From: Leptobrachium leishanense
Lineage: Eukaryota > Chordata > Amphibia > Anura > Megophryidae
NCBI GenBank assembly: GCA_009667805.1
Contig: CM019067.1
Coordinates: 65,580,637-65,644,636 of the forward strand
DNA: 64,000 nt
Direction of reading: 5' to 3'
Below, piece by piece: positions 10,799 through 20,149 of this stretch; position 1 is the first letter of the stretch, and each line of letters begins with the position of its first letter. Position numbers and translations under genes: made by a program. The notes beneath the pieces are model-generated. The model had not been told where the DNA came from. It saw nothing but the letters and a program-made list of their open reading frames with translations, and did no database searches.

Positions 10799-13700
10799 GC
10801 CCAACTCACCTCTGCTGCTGCTGCCGCACATTGCCGGCGGCCACATGTTTCCTGCTTCAGCGGCCGCTGACAGGAAGTGCAGCCGCTCGCCTGGGATCTA
10901 TGAAACAGCCAGGCGAGCGGCTCCACTTCCAGTCAACGGCCATTATAATAGGAAGCACGCGGCCACCTGCTAAGCGTTCGGGCTTGGGCCACAGCGGGAA
11001 CGCTGCGTTCCTGCAGCGTTCGCGCTGTGGGAGAAGTGCGGGAACGCCGTTCCCGCGCGTTCCCGCTCGACTCGAGCCCTGCAGTGCTCTGATTCAATCT
11101 CTGAGGTTGAGCAAGGGAGTATAATCAACCTAGAGGAAGGGGGTGCCAGTGATGACACACAAATAACTGGCACTCATGTTGCCCCAGCAGCTGCAGCATA
11201 CTGCCAAGTTGGCTCCAGTGACGAGGAGATAGGTCGTGAAGATGACATTGATGATGAGGTCACTGACTCCACCTGGGTGCCAGATCGAACTGAGGAATCA
11301 AGTGAGGAGGAGGGGGAGGAGGAGGCACAGCAAACACGAGGCACAACATCCTCTGTGACCAACCGTAGCACTAGCCAGTCCAAGGCATCAGATGTCAGAG
11401 CTGCTCCGGTGCAGAGCGCTGTTGTCTCAAAGAACACATGCAGGAACTCTGCTGTCTGGGAGTTCTTTAAGAAATGTGCAGCAGACCCCACCGTTGCTAT
11501 TTGTAATCTATGTCAGAGGAGGCTGAAGCGTGGGATAAACACCGGACACTTGGGTACCACATGCTTGAGGCGACATATGAACAAGTGCCACACATCCCGT
11601 TGGTGCAAAACTTTGCGTAGGTCCTCCTCCTCCTCATCTGTCTCTACCCACACTGTATGTACTGCCATGTCATTGCCTACAACCTCCACCGACCGAGATG
11701 ATGCTACAGTAATGGATGTACCAGCAGGTCCTTCCTCACAATGTGACATCATCCCAGTAGCTGAAGATTTACGCAGTCAGATTACGTTGCCACAGCTGCT
11801 GCAGCGAAAGAAAAAATACAGTCCCAACCATCCCCAAGCACAGCGTCTAAATGCCAGCTTAGCAAAATTACTCGCATTGCAGCTGCTGCCTTTCCAGCTG
11901 GTGGACTCTGTTCCCTTCCGTGAATTTGCTGAATGTGCTGTACCACAGTGGCAGGTTCCAAAACGCCATTATTTTTCACGCAAGGCCATTCCAGCACGTG
12001 GAAGACAATGTTATCCAGTCATTGGGAAAGGCAGTCAGCAGCAAGGTGCATGTCACTTTAGACAGGTGGTCCAGCAAGCATGGACAGGGTCGTTACATTT
12101 CCTTCATGGCACACTGGGTAACTCTGATTGCAGCTGGGAGGGATCCAAGATGGGGCTCTGTGCTGGAGCTTGTTCATCCACCACCCCTCCAGAAAGCTGC
12201 TTGTATGAGGTCTGTCTGCTCCACCACCACCACCTCTTCCTCCTCCTTCTCTGTCTCTGGCGAAGTGGCAGTTAAACCGACGCCTGACAAGGTCTACGCA
12301 ATGGCTCAAGCAAAAAGATGCCATACTGTGCTTGAGCTGGTTTGTTTAGGGGACAGGAGCCACACCGGGTCAGAAATGTTGTCAGCTCTGCAGGGGCAGG
12401 TGCAGAGATGGTTAACACCACGCCAGCTTGAGCTGGGAATGATCGTCTGTGATAATGGCAGCAACCTTCTCTCTGCCCTACGCAACGGTAAATTGATGCA
12501 TGTACCATGCCTAGCACACGTCCTAAATCTGGTGGTACAGCATTTCCTAACCAAGTACCCAGGGCTGCAAGAGCTTCTCATCCAGGCCAGAAAAGTCTGC
12601 AGCCACTTCAGACGGTCATTCCCAGCAAGCGTTCGCCTGGCAGAAATTCTAAGAGAATTCCACCTTCCCACAAACCGTCTGATCTGTGACATGCCCACCA
12701 GGTGGAACTCGACATTAGCAATGCTGCAGCGTCTGCACAAGCAGCAGAGGGCCATCAACGAGTACCTGTGTGAGTATGGCACAAGGACAGGTTCAGGTCA
12801 ACTTGTTTCTCCCCCCCCCCGCAGTGGCTGATGATCAAGGATGCATGCACTGTACTGTCACCATTTGAGGAGGCAACGAGGATGGTGAGCAGGAACAGTG
12901 CATGCATCAGTGACACAATTCCTTTAGTGTTCCTGCTGGAGCACACTCTGCGGGGAATTATAGATGTGGCTCTAGAGGCAGAGCAGCGGGAGGAAGAGGA
13001 GGCCTTCCCTAGCTCTCAAGGCCCCAGTCTTTCCACCGACAGCATTCCAGCGGGTCCTACTCAGATCAGACAGGAGGAGGAGGAGGAGGACTATTTAAGT
13101 AGTGGGGGCATTGAAGGTGGGGATTTCTCAAGGGAGGGTTCTGTGTGCCCAGAAACAGAAGGGCTTGTGCGTGGCTGGGAGGAGGAAGTGCACGATACGG
13201 TCATCCTCATTGACCAGGAAGACTCGGCAGCAAATGCCACCTCCAACCTATGCTGCATGGGCTCCCTAATGATGCAAAGCCTGCTAAAGGACCCCAGGAT
13301 TCGTGCTATCAAGGAGAGGGATCATTACTGGTTGGCAACCCTTCTTGATGATCAACCGATACAAGGGGAAAGTTGCAGAGCTCATCCTGCCCGCACAGAG
13401 GGAGCACAGGATGAAAAAACTTGGACGCTCTAAAGCGACACTTGTGTAATACCTTTCCAGGCACTGGTAGATTACCAAGTGCTGACACACGTGCTTCTGA
13501 GGCTGCGGGTGATCAGAGGAATAGCGGTGAAGGCCAGGGCCGCTTGACTGATGTTTTTTAAAAAAAATTTAGTCCATGACGCCCAAGGACGTCAAATGTA
13601 GGCACCCATTGCCAGCGTCTTCACCATATGGTGCAGGACTACCTAGGGGCAAGGGCAGACCTGGATACCTTTCCAGCAGATGATCCACTGGCTTACTGGG

Positions 13701-14653
13701 TGTTGAGATTGGATCACTGGCCAGAACATAGCCAATATGCTATGCAGCTACTAGGTTGCCCTTCATCTAGCGTGCTTTCCGAAAGGACGTTCAGTGCCGC
13801 TGGAGGTTTTGTCACAGACAAAAGAGTGCGTCTGTCCACCGACTCTGTAGACCGGCTGACATTTCTAAAAATGAATCAGTCCTGGATCAGCAGCTATCAA
13901 TCCCCTGATGCTGAAGTAATGGAATAGATAGGGGATGTCCTCTTCTGCATTCACAAAACCTCCAGCACTGAACTCTTCCACAATACCACAAAAGGGTTAC
14001 GGTGTGAAGGCACAATATTTGGCTGCACTGACGCCTGTGCCAGATTTATATCATTTTATTTTTTTGAACCGCAGGGTCCAACCCTGCACTCTTCCACAAT
14101 ACCACAGAGGGGTATGATGATACCTGCTGGCCTGGCATTAAAGGCACAATATCTGGGAGCACTGATGCCCATTAACAGAAAAAAAAATAAAAAATTTCAA
14201 TATAGGACCACATGGTCCACCCCTGCACTCTTCCACAATACCATAGAGGGGTTAGGCTAGGGTCATTTGAGCGCATTTTCTACGGACTGTGCGTCCGTGC
14301 AGTACGGACGTACTTACTGACTGACGACAAGGTAGTGGCCACACAGTCGGTTTTTTTCACTGACGGATTTTTTTGACTGATGTAGCATGGAAAATAAATT
14401 ACAATGAAAGAACATTCTGTCTGTCAAAAATGCTGGACGTATAAATGCAGTCCGTCTGACCTTGTTGCATCACTCACACACAAAGCTATGCGGACGTTGT
14501 GGACGTGGTGCACTCTGCACGTCCGTTCTAGCAGTATTACGTTCTTGCCTAACCTGCGTCCGTTTGCAGCGTCTATCAGCCCCCGCACTTCTGTGCGGAC
14601 GTACTTCGTGTGTGGGTCTCCATTTAACACAATTGTATGCTATCACGGACGTA

Positions 14654-16274
14654 CAGTCATGGCCAGACATTTTTCCAGAAAATCAAGTATTTCTCACAGA
14701 AAAGTTTTGGAGTAACACATGTTTTGCTATACACCTGTTTATTCCCTTTGTGTGTATTGGAACAAAACAAAAAAAGGGAGGAAAAAAGCAAATTGGACAT
14801 AATGTCACACAAAACTCCAAAAATGGGCTGGACAAAATACTTGGCACCTTTTCAAAATTGTGGATAAATAAGATTGTTTCAATCATGTGATGCTCCTGTA
14901 AACTCACCTGGGGCAAGTAACAGGTTTGGGCAATATAAAAATCACACCTGAAAGCCGATAAAAAGGAGAGAAGTTCACATAGTCTTTGCATTGTGTGTCT
15001 GTGTGTGCCACACTAAGCATGGACAATAGAAAGAGGAGAAGAGAAATGTCTGAGGACTTGAGAACCAAAATTGTGGAAAAATATCAACAATCTCAAGGTT
15101 ACAAGTCCATCTCCAGAGATCTAGATTTGCCTTTGTCCACAGTGTGCAACATTATCAAGAAGTTTGCAACCCATGGCACTGTAGCTAATCTCTCTGGGCG
15201 TGGACGGAAGAGAAAAATTGATGAAAGGTTGCAATGCAGGATAGTCCGGATGGTGAATAAACTGACCCAAACAAGTTCCAAAGAAATTCAAGCTGTCGTG
15301 CAGGCTCAGGGAGCATTCGTCTCAGCGCGAACTATCCGTCGACATTTAAATGAAATGAAACGCTATGGCAGGAGACCCAGAAGTTCCCCACTGCTGACAC
15401 AGAGGCATAAAAAAGTAAGACTACAGTTTGCCAAAATGTACTTGAGTAAGCCAAAATCCTTCTGGGAAAACGTATTGTGGACAGATGAGACCAAGATGGC
15501 TTTTTGGTAAAGCACATCATTCATTCTACTGCTTACCGAAAACAGAATGAGGCTTACAAAGAAAAGAACACAGTACCTACAGTCAAATATGGTTGAGGTT
15601 CAATGATGTTTTGGGGTTGTTTTGCTGACTCTGGCACTGGGTGCCTTGAATGTGTGCAAGACATCATGAAATCTGAGGATTACCAAAGGATTTTGGGTCG
15701 CACTGTAGAGCCCAGTGTCAGAAAGCTGGGTTTGCGTCCGAGATCTTGGGTCTTCCAGCAGGATAATGACCCCAAACATATGTCAAAAAGTAGCCAGAAA
15801 TGGATGGCAACAAAGCGCTGGAGAGTTCTGAAGTGGCCAGCAATGAGTCCAGATCTAAATCCCATTGAACACCTGTGGAGAGATCTTAAAAGTGCTGTTG
15901 GGAAAAGGCGCCCTTCCAATAAGAGAGACCTGGAGCAGTTTGCAAAGGAAGAGTGGTCCAAAATTCCGGGTGAGAGGTGTAAGAAGCTTATTGATGGTTA
16001 TAGGAAGCGACTGATTTCAGTTATTTTTTCCAAAGGGTGTGCAACCAGATATTTAGTTAAGGGTGCCAAGAATTTTGTCTAGCCCATTTTTGGAGTTTTG
16101 TGTGACCTTATGTCCAATTTACTTTTTTTCCTCCCTTTTTTTGTTTTGTTCCAATACACACAAAGGGAATAAACATGTGTATAGCAAAACATGTCTTACT
16201 GCAATACTTTTCTGTGAGAAATACTTGATTTTCTGGAAAAATGTCTGGGGTGCCAACAATTTCGGCCATGACTG
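14654..16274 (+). mobile_element. Tc1-like transposon (1621 bp) with roughly 200-bp inverted repeats
   Basis: It begins CAGTCATGGCCAGACAT and ends with the inverted equivalent GGCCATGACTG, with TA at 14652-14653 and 16275-16276. The inverted repeats run to about 14856 and from about 16060, sharing the CCCTTTGTGTGTATTGGAAC word. It sits inside the subfamily B MITE. Confidence 0.92.
15019..16081 (+). pseudogene. Tc1-type DD34E transposase, two lesions
   Basis: The transposase would bind the inverted repeats and move the element by cut and paste at TA. It starts at ATG 15019. Helix-turn-helix DNA-binding domains lie in the first 110 residues (YKSISRDLDLPLSTVCNII, then the GRGRKRK hook). The catalytic D, D and E are visible in VLWTDETK, QQDNDPKH and [11 protein letters not shown]. 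The length after repair of the frame would be the usual 340-350 residues. A one-base frame change near 15500-15508 and a TGA at 15594-15596 inactivate it. Confidence 0.9.
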
Positions 16275-17140
16275 TACTTATGTGCGGGCAACACGGACGT
16301 TAACACTGCGTTCGTCTGACCCCAGCCTTACTGTATGATGATACTTGCTCCTGGCAGTCTTGCACCAAAGGCACAATATCTGGGTGCACTGACGCCCATT
16401 CCCAGATTCATATCTTTTTAATATAGGACCGCATGGTCCACCCCTGCATTCTTCCACAATACCACAGAGGGGTTACTGTATGATGGCACAATATCTGGGT
16501 GCACTGCCACTGACGCTTGTATCAGATTCATATCCTCAGAGGGGTTCGGTGTGACGGCACTGTTGCCGACGCTAAAAGCCCAATTTTAAAGCACCTATTG
16601 TTACTTTCATCCAAAGCCTGCATAAGTTTCACAATAATTTAGCCAAAAAAAACACTAAACTTTTTCTGCGCGTCCTAAAATGTCTTTTCATACAGGCTGC
16701 CGCCCCAAGCAGTTGTTTATGGATAAAGGAAAAGCATTTACCGTCATATGAAACGTCATTTTTTTTGTTTTTAAGTGTTTCTATACATCCTAGAAATCCG
16801 CCACTTCACGGGCAGGTTATGGGGACCTCCTAGGCACGATATTTGAAGGAATTTTTGGTTTTTATTTTTAACCCTTATTTCATGGAAAACTCACTGTCCC
16901 TTTTAAAAACGTTTTTTTTTAAACTTTTTGTCCTTGTTTCCTGTCCCCCAGGGCACTACCCGGACCCCCATACACCTTTTATGGCAAATATGTAGCATAT
17001 ATGCCCTCTTGGAGGGCACTCTAAAAAACCGAATTTTCAGCCCCATTGACTTGCATGGGGTTTGGGTTCGGTCCCGAACAAATGGGAAGTTCGGGCTCGA
17101 ACCGAACTCGGGAAGTGTTCGGCTCATCCCTATTCGTGAT

Positions 17141-17637
17141 ATTGGAATTGATGTAGTAATGAATTTACATTTTTCTAAATATGATTAGAATAGACCCAGG
17201 TGTTCTACCTTATGTAAAGTGTCTGGCAGCCCGAAGACTCCCAGAAGGGCACTTGGTTGGATCTATGGTTTGACTGTTCATAACTTCCTAAGAAAATCAT
17301 AAATTTGCCACCAGTCTTTCTACTGCATTAATCCCTTAAAGACAGGTGGGTGTCGCCTGTCAGGCAGAGGTTAACGCCAGCAGGGTGTACAAGTACGCCT
17401 CGCCACCAGGTGACGCCTGAAGCTGCTGATTTCGGCCCACCCTGCAGGTGACGGGTGTCATTGGTTGCAGGTGAACGGCCTCAGTTCAGGCTGTCTCTCT
17501 GCAGACAACGGCGAGCGGTGCGTGCTGGCTGTGGGAAGGGGCCTGGGTGGCCCATTCATGTACAGCGCCCTGCAGACGGCATTGCAGATCCCACAGCGTC
17601 AAAGGGTTAAGAAGTGTTTATTCATAAAAAACATAAT
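17141..17637. other. Spacer between the hAT element and the Gypsy LTR
   Basis: GGGTTAA at 17605-17611 preceded by AGCGTCAAA looks like one end of a TTAA-type MITE, but the partner end is unclear. No gene is recognised. Confidence 0.35.
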
Positions 17638-17642
17638 GCACT

Positions 17643-18154
17643 TGTCAGGGCCGCTGGCCCATGGGCGTCGCATTCGGCCGTCTCCCCGCTCACCCAGCGT
17701 TCCGGCGGGTGGTATGGCGAGGCGGCCGACTTAACTACTCGGCGGTGTCAGGCGGGCGGTGCAGGCTGGCTCACCTCCTCGGTGTGATCACGGTCCCCGG
17801 GGAGGAGTGGGGCTGAATGTGCGGCCACCGGCTGAGCTCCAGGCCCTGTGCAGGCCTCTGACAAGGGACGCACGTGGCACTGGTCTCCACCGATATGGTG
17901 GCCAGGCCGTGTCGCGCACCGATGACGTCACAGGCCTGAAATTGGATCAGATGGGTTCAATGGGGTATAAAAGAGCAAAGGGCCCACTTATGCATTGCTC
18001 CAGTATTGAAGCAGTTCCCCTAGTTTCTGGCTCCTGATTCAAAGAACAGTTGGTTCCATGTATGCAGTCTGCTTTCTGCTCCTCCTGGCTTCCCAGTTAT
18101 GTCCCTTGAGCTCTCTCCCTCTTCCAACCTCAGCTGGTGGGGAAAACCCTGACA
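17643..18154 (+). mobile_element. Solo-like LTR of the Gypsy element (LTR1)
   Basis: It begins TGTCAGGG and ends CCCTGACA, with the 5-bp duplication GCACT at 17638-17642 and 18155-18159. It contains a promoter-like GGGGTATAAAAGAG near 17957-17970. The sequence is collinear with the LTR at 24140-24584 but about 65 bp longer near its left end. No internal region follows; a copy of the downstream flank does. Confidence 0.9.
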
Positions 18155-18646
18155 GCACTTTACATGTGTTGAATTAGCCTTACAACCAGAGGGACAAGGT
18201 GAAGGGGTGCAAAATTTTGTTCTGCCCGGGCGACCTTAACTCTTGCTGAGCCACTGCACACAGCCATATATGTATTCAGAAATAATCCTACATTTCTACA
18301 CACACAACCATATGTTTATTCACACTAATCAGACCTTTTTACCATCCCTTACCCTGAATCAGCCCCTTCCGTGACCCCACACCCTAAATCAGCTCCTTCA
18401 ATGCCCCTCTACCCATTAGATCCAAAGTGGAACCCAAAGCACAAATACATAAAAGGTCACAGTGACAAACCATACCATAAAATGGAGGAGGATTCCCTGA
18501 AATCTCTGCATCATAAGTATGGAGAATTGCACGCTGTGGTATTTATCTGCATTTTCTCTCGATAGTATTGAACTTGTACCAGCCCTAGCAACAGAATCCA
18601 GAGTAACTTCCTCCCGGAAGAATTCACCAGGCACCTGAGAAACTCT
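18155..18646 (+). repeat. Duplicated Gypsy downstream flank, copy 1
   Basis: This roughly 490-bp stretch (GCACTTTACATGTGTTGAAT to CACCTGAGAAACTC) is nearly identical to 24585-25090 after the 3' LTR. It ends abruptly at about 18646, where truncated LTR sequence resumes. It is a genomic duplication, not part of the retroelement. Confidence 0.9.
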
Positions 18647-19034
18647 GCAGTGCAGGCTGGCTCACCTCCTCCGTGTCATCCCGGCCCCTGGGGAGGAGTG
18701 GGGCTGAATGTGCGGCCGGTGGTCTCCGGCGGAGCTCCAGGCCTCTGACAAGGGACGCGTGTTGCACTGGTCTCCACCAATATGGCGGCCAGGCCACGTC
18801 GATGACGTCACGGGCCTGCTATTGGATCAGATGGGTTCCATGGGGTATAAAAGAGCAAAGGGCCCACTTATGCATTGCTCCAGTATTGAAGCAGTTACCC
18901 TGGTTTCTGGCTCCTGATTCACAGAACGGTTGGTTCCATGTATGCAGTCTGCTTTCTGCTCCTCCTGGCTTCCCAGTTGTGCCCCTTGAGCTCTCTCCCT
19001 CTTACAACCTCAGCTGGTGGTGAAAACCCTGACA
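18647..19034 (+). mobile_element. 5' LTR of the Gypsy element, truncated at its left (LTR2)
   Basis: Sequence collinear with the LTRs starts at about GCAGTGCAGGCTGG and ends CCCTGACA at 19034. The first 60-120 bp of the LTR, with TGTCAGGG, are missing at the junction with the duplicated flank. The TATA-like GGGGTATAAAAGAG is near 18840-18854. The primer-binding site should follow at 19035, but I could not match it to a tRNA. Confidence 0.88.
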
Positions 19035-19051
19035 GAATACTGGAGCCATCT

Positions 19052-20149
19052 ATGGAGCTCTCTGACATCGCTGGCGCCTTGGATACCTTGTCCCAACAGG
19101 TTTCTTCCCTATCCTGTTCCATCAGGGATTTACAGAATGGGCACCGCCATCTTCAGGACCAGATCCATACCCTCCAAGCAGCCTCAACTTTGGCGACAGA
19201 ACCGGCCCATGTTCCTGAACTCCGTATTCCCATGCCAGAACGGTATGCAGGTAGACGAGACCACTACAGAGCATTCCTGACTTCCTGTGAATTACTATTT
19301 TCTCTGAATCCACAAACATATTACAGTGACTTCGTAAAAATTCGTACCACTATATTACTCCTGACAGGAGAAGCACAAACTTGGGTTCTCAATAGATTAT
19401 GCACCCAGGACCCTGTACTGGATACCTGGCCTGGTTTTCAGACAGCTATGAGTGCTATGTTTGATGATCCACTTCGTGCTAGTACGGCCGAATCCATGTT
19501 ACGGTCAATACGGCAGGGACGTCGCCCAGTCGAATCCTATGTGACCGAGTTTCGCCATTATGCGTGTGAATCAGGCTGGAACGACATTGCCCTCATCAGC
19601 CAGTATCGACTTGGATTCTCTGAGGCTTTAAAGGATGAAATAGCTCGCTTGGGTACTCCATCATCCTTGGAGGCTCTTATTCAGACATCTATTCAATTGG
19701 ACAGACGTCTACGGGAGAGAACTAGGGAACGCTCCACATATCATGTCCCAGTGTCTTGTCCTTCTGTTGTTTCTCCACCAGGTACCCAGTTGGCTCTACC
19801 AGCACCAGAGGAACCCATGCAAGTCGGGTTTGCCATGGGGAGGATATCACCGGAGGAGAACCATCATCGCAGGGTTAATAATCTCTGTCTCTACTGCGGA
19901 CAACCAAACCATACGACCCGCTGGTGTCACGAGAAAAATCGAGGAAGGACAGCTAACAGCTATCCTGCCCTCCATTTACTAAATGTATCACCCTCCAACA
20001 TCTTCAGTCCTCAACTCTCCATACCTCTTGTCTTGCAGCTGGGAGAGAAGACGTTTACCCAGCTCGCGCTAGTTGATTCCGGGTCCAGTAGCAGTTTTCT
20101 GGATAAATCCTTGGCAGACGCCTTATGTATCCCTCGTCGAAATAAATAA
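19052..20149 (+). pseudogene. Ty3/Gypsy gag and start of protease (chromovirus type)
   Basis: Gag would form the capsid particle of the retrotransposon. The likely start is ATG 19052 (MELSDIAGAL), just after the LTR; the open frame extends upstream into LTR2. A coiled-coil-like N-terminus precedes a capsid domain (AFLTSCELLFSLNP, RPVESYVTEFRHYA) of the Sushi-ichi type. The CCHC zinc knuckle CLYCGQPNHTTRWC lies near 19886-19927. Protease follows in the same frame with the active-site LVDSGSS near 20070. The TAA at 20147-20149 falls inside protease, and the same frame continues to 20566, so this is a nonsense lesion rather than a natural gag end. About 36% of the usual gag-pol frame is covered. 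Confidence 0.85.

Larger units (their letters stand above)
9183..11081. mobile_element. Nested hAT-type element filled with minisatellites
   Basis: It is flanked by a perfect 8-bp duplication, CAGTGCTC, at 9175-9182 and 11082-11089. The ends are CAGGGGTTAAGTCC and, inverted, GGACTC-like (CTCGAGCCCTG), only partly matching. No transposase is present. The interior carries at least three different tandem arrays and a GC-rich right part with further hairpins. It interrupts the transposase gene of the host hAT. Removing it with one target copy (1907 bp) puts the flanking reading frames back in register. Confidence 0.85.
8777..13927 (+). pseudogene. hAT transposase gene, broken (BED finger to hATC domain)
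   Basis: This gene would have encoded the enzyme that cuts and pastes the surrounding hAT element. A likely start is ATG 8777 (MSERTKRTG). The frame changes near 8990-9020 and runs to the nested insertion at 9183. After the insertion, an acidic stretch leads into a BED-type zinc finger (about 11440-11575, with CNLCQRR and RRHMNKCH). The RNase H-like catalytic core follows (about 11850-12800, with QVPKRHYF, DRWSSKHGQGRYISF, CLAHVLNLVV and MPTRWNSTL), then an acidic linker. The C-terminal hATC dimerisation domain ends at 13927 (SSSVLSERTFSAAGG). Frame changes lie near 11995, at the C-run near 12812-12821, and near 13350. The ZBED/Ac group is likely but was not resolved. Confidence 0.85.
14255..16327. 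mobile_element. Subfamily B MITE with a Tc1 insertion
   Basis: The left end is GGCTAGGGTCATTTGAGCGC and the right end is CGTTCGTCTGACCCCAGCC, with TTA on both sides (14252-14254 and 16328-16330). Joining the flanks at one TTA regenerates GAGGGGTTACTGTATGATG, the sequence found intact at 16464-16482. This confirms a 3-bp TTA duplication. Subtracting the Tc1 gives a 450-bp MITE, like the 449-bp copy at 3510-3958. Confidence 0.88.
13950..16560. repeat. 3' subterminal repeats of the hAT element, split by an insertion
   Basis: Diverged units share CTCTTCCACAATACCA, AGAGGGGTTA and GGCACAATATCTGGGTGCAC, with starts near 13973, 14089, 14229 and 16449. The array is interrupted at 14254/16328 by the MITE. 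The intact unit around 16460-16480 serves as the empty-site reference for that insertion. Confidence 0.75.
8165..17132 (+). mobile_element. Autonomous-type hAT transposon, inactive and multiply invaded
   Basis: The termini are TAGGGATGAGC at 8165-8175 and its reverse complement at 17122-17132. The flanking 8-bp duplication, TTTGTGAT (8157-8164) and TTCGTGAT (17133-17140), differs at one base. Inside are subterminal repeats at both ends, a broken hAT transposase gene on the plus strand, a nested hAT element (9183-11081) and a MITE carrying a Tc1 (14255-16327). Subtracting the insertions leaves about 5 kb, long for hAT but compatible with long subterminal arrays. It is inactive because the coding region has several frame changes. 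Confidence 0.85.

Noticed and set aside
9892..11124. 410-codon plus-strand open frame and matching minus-strand frames
   Set aside because: It is the 22-bp array read through; residue periodicity follows the DNA unit and several frames are open at once.
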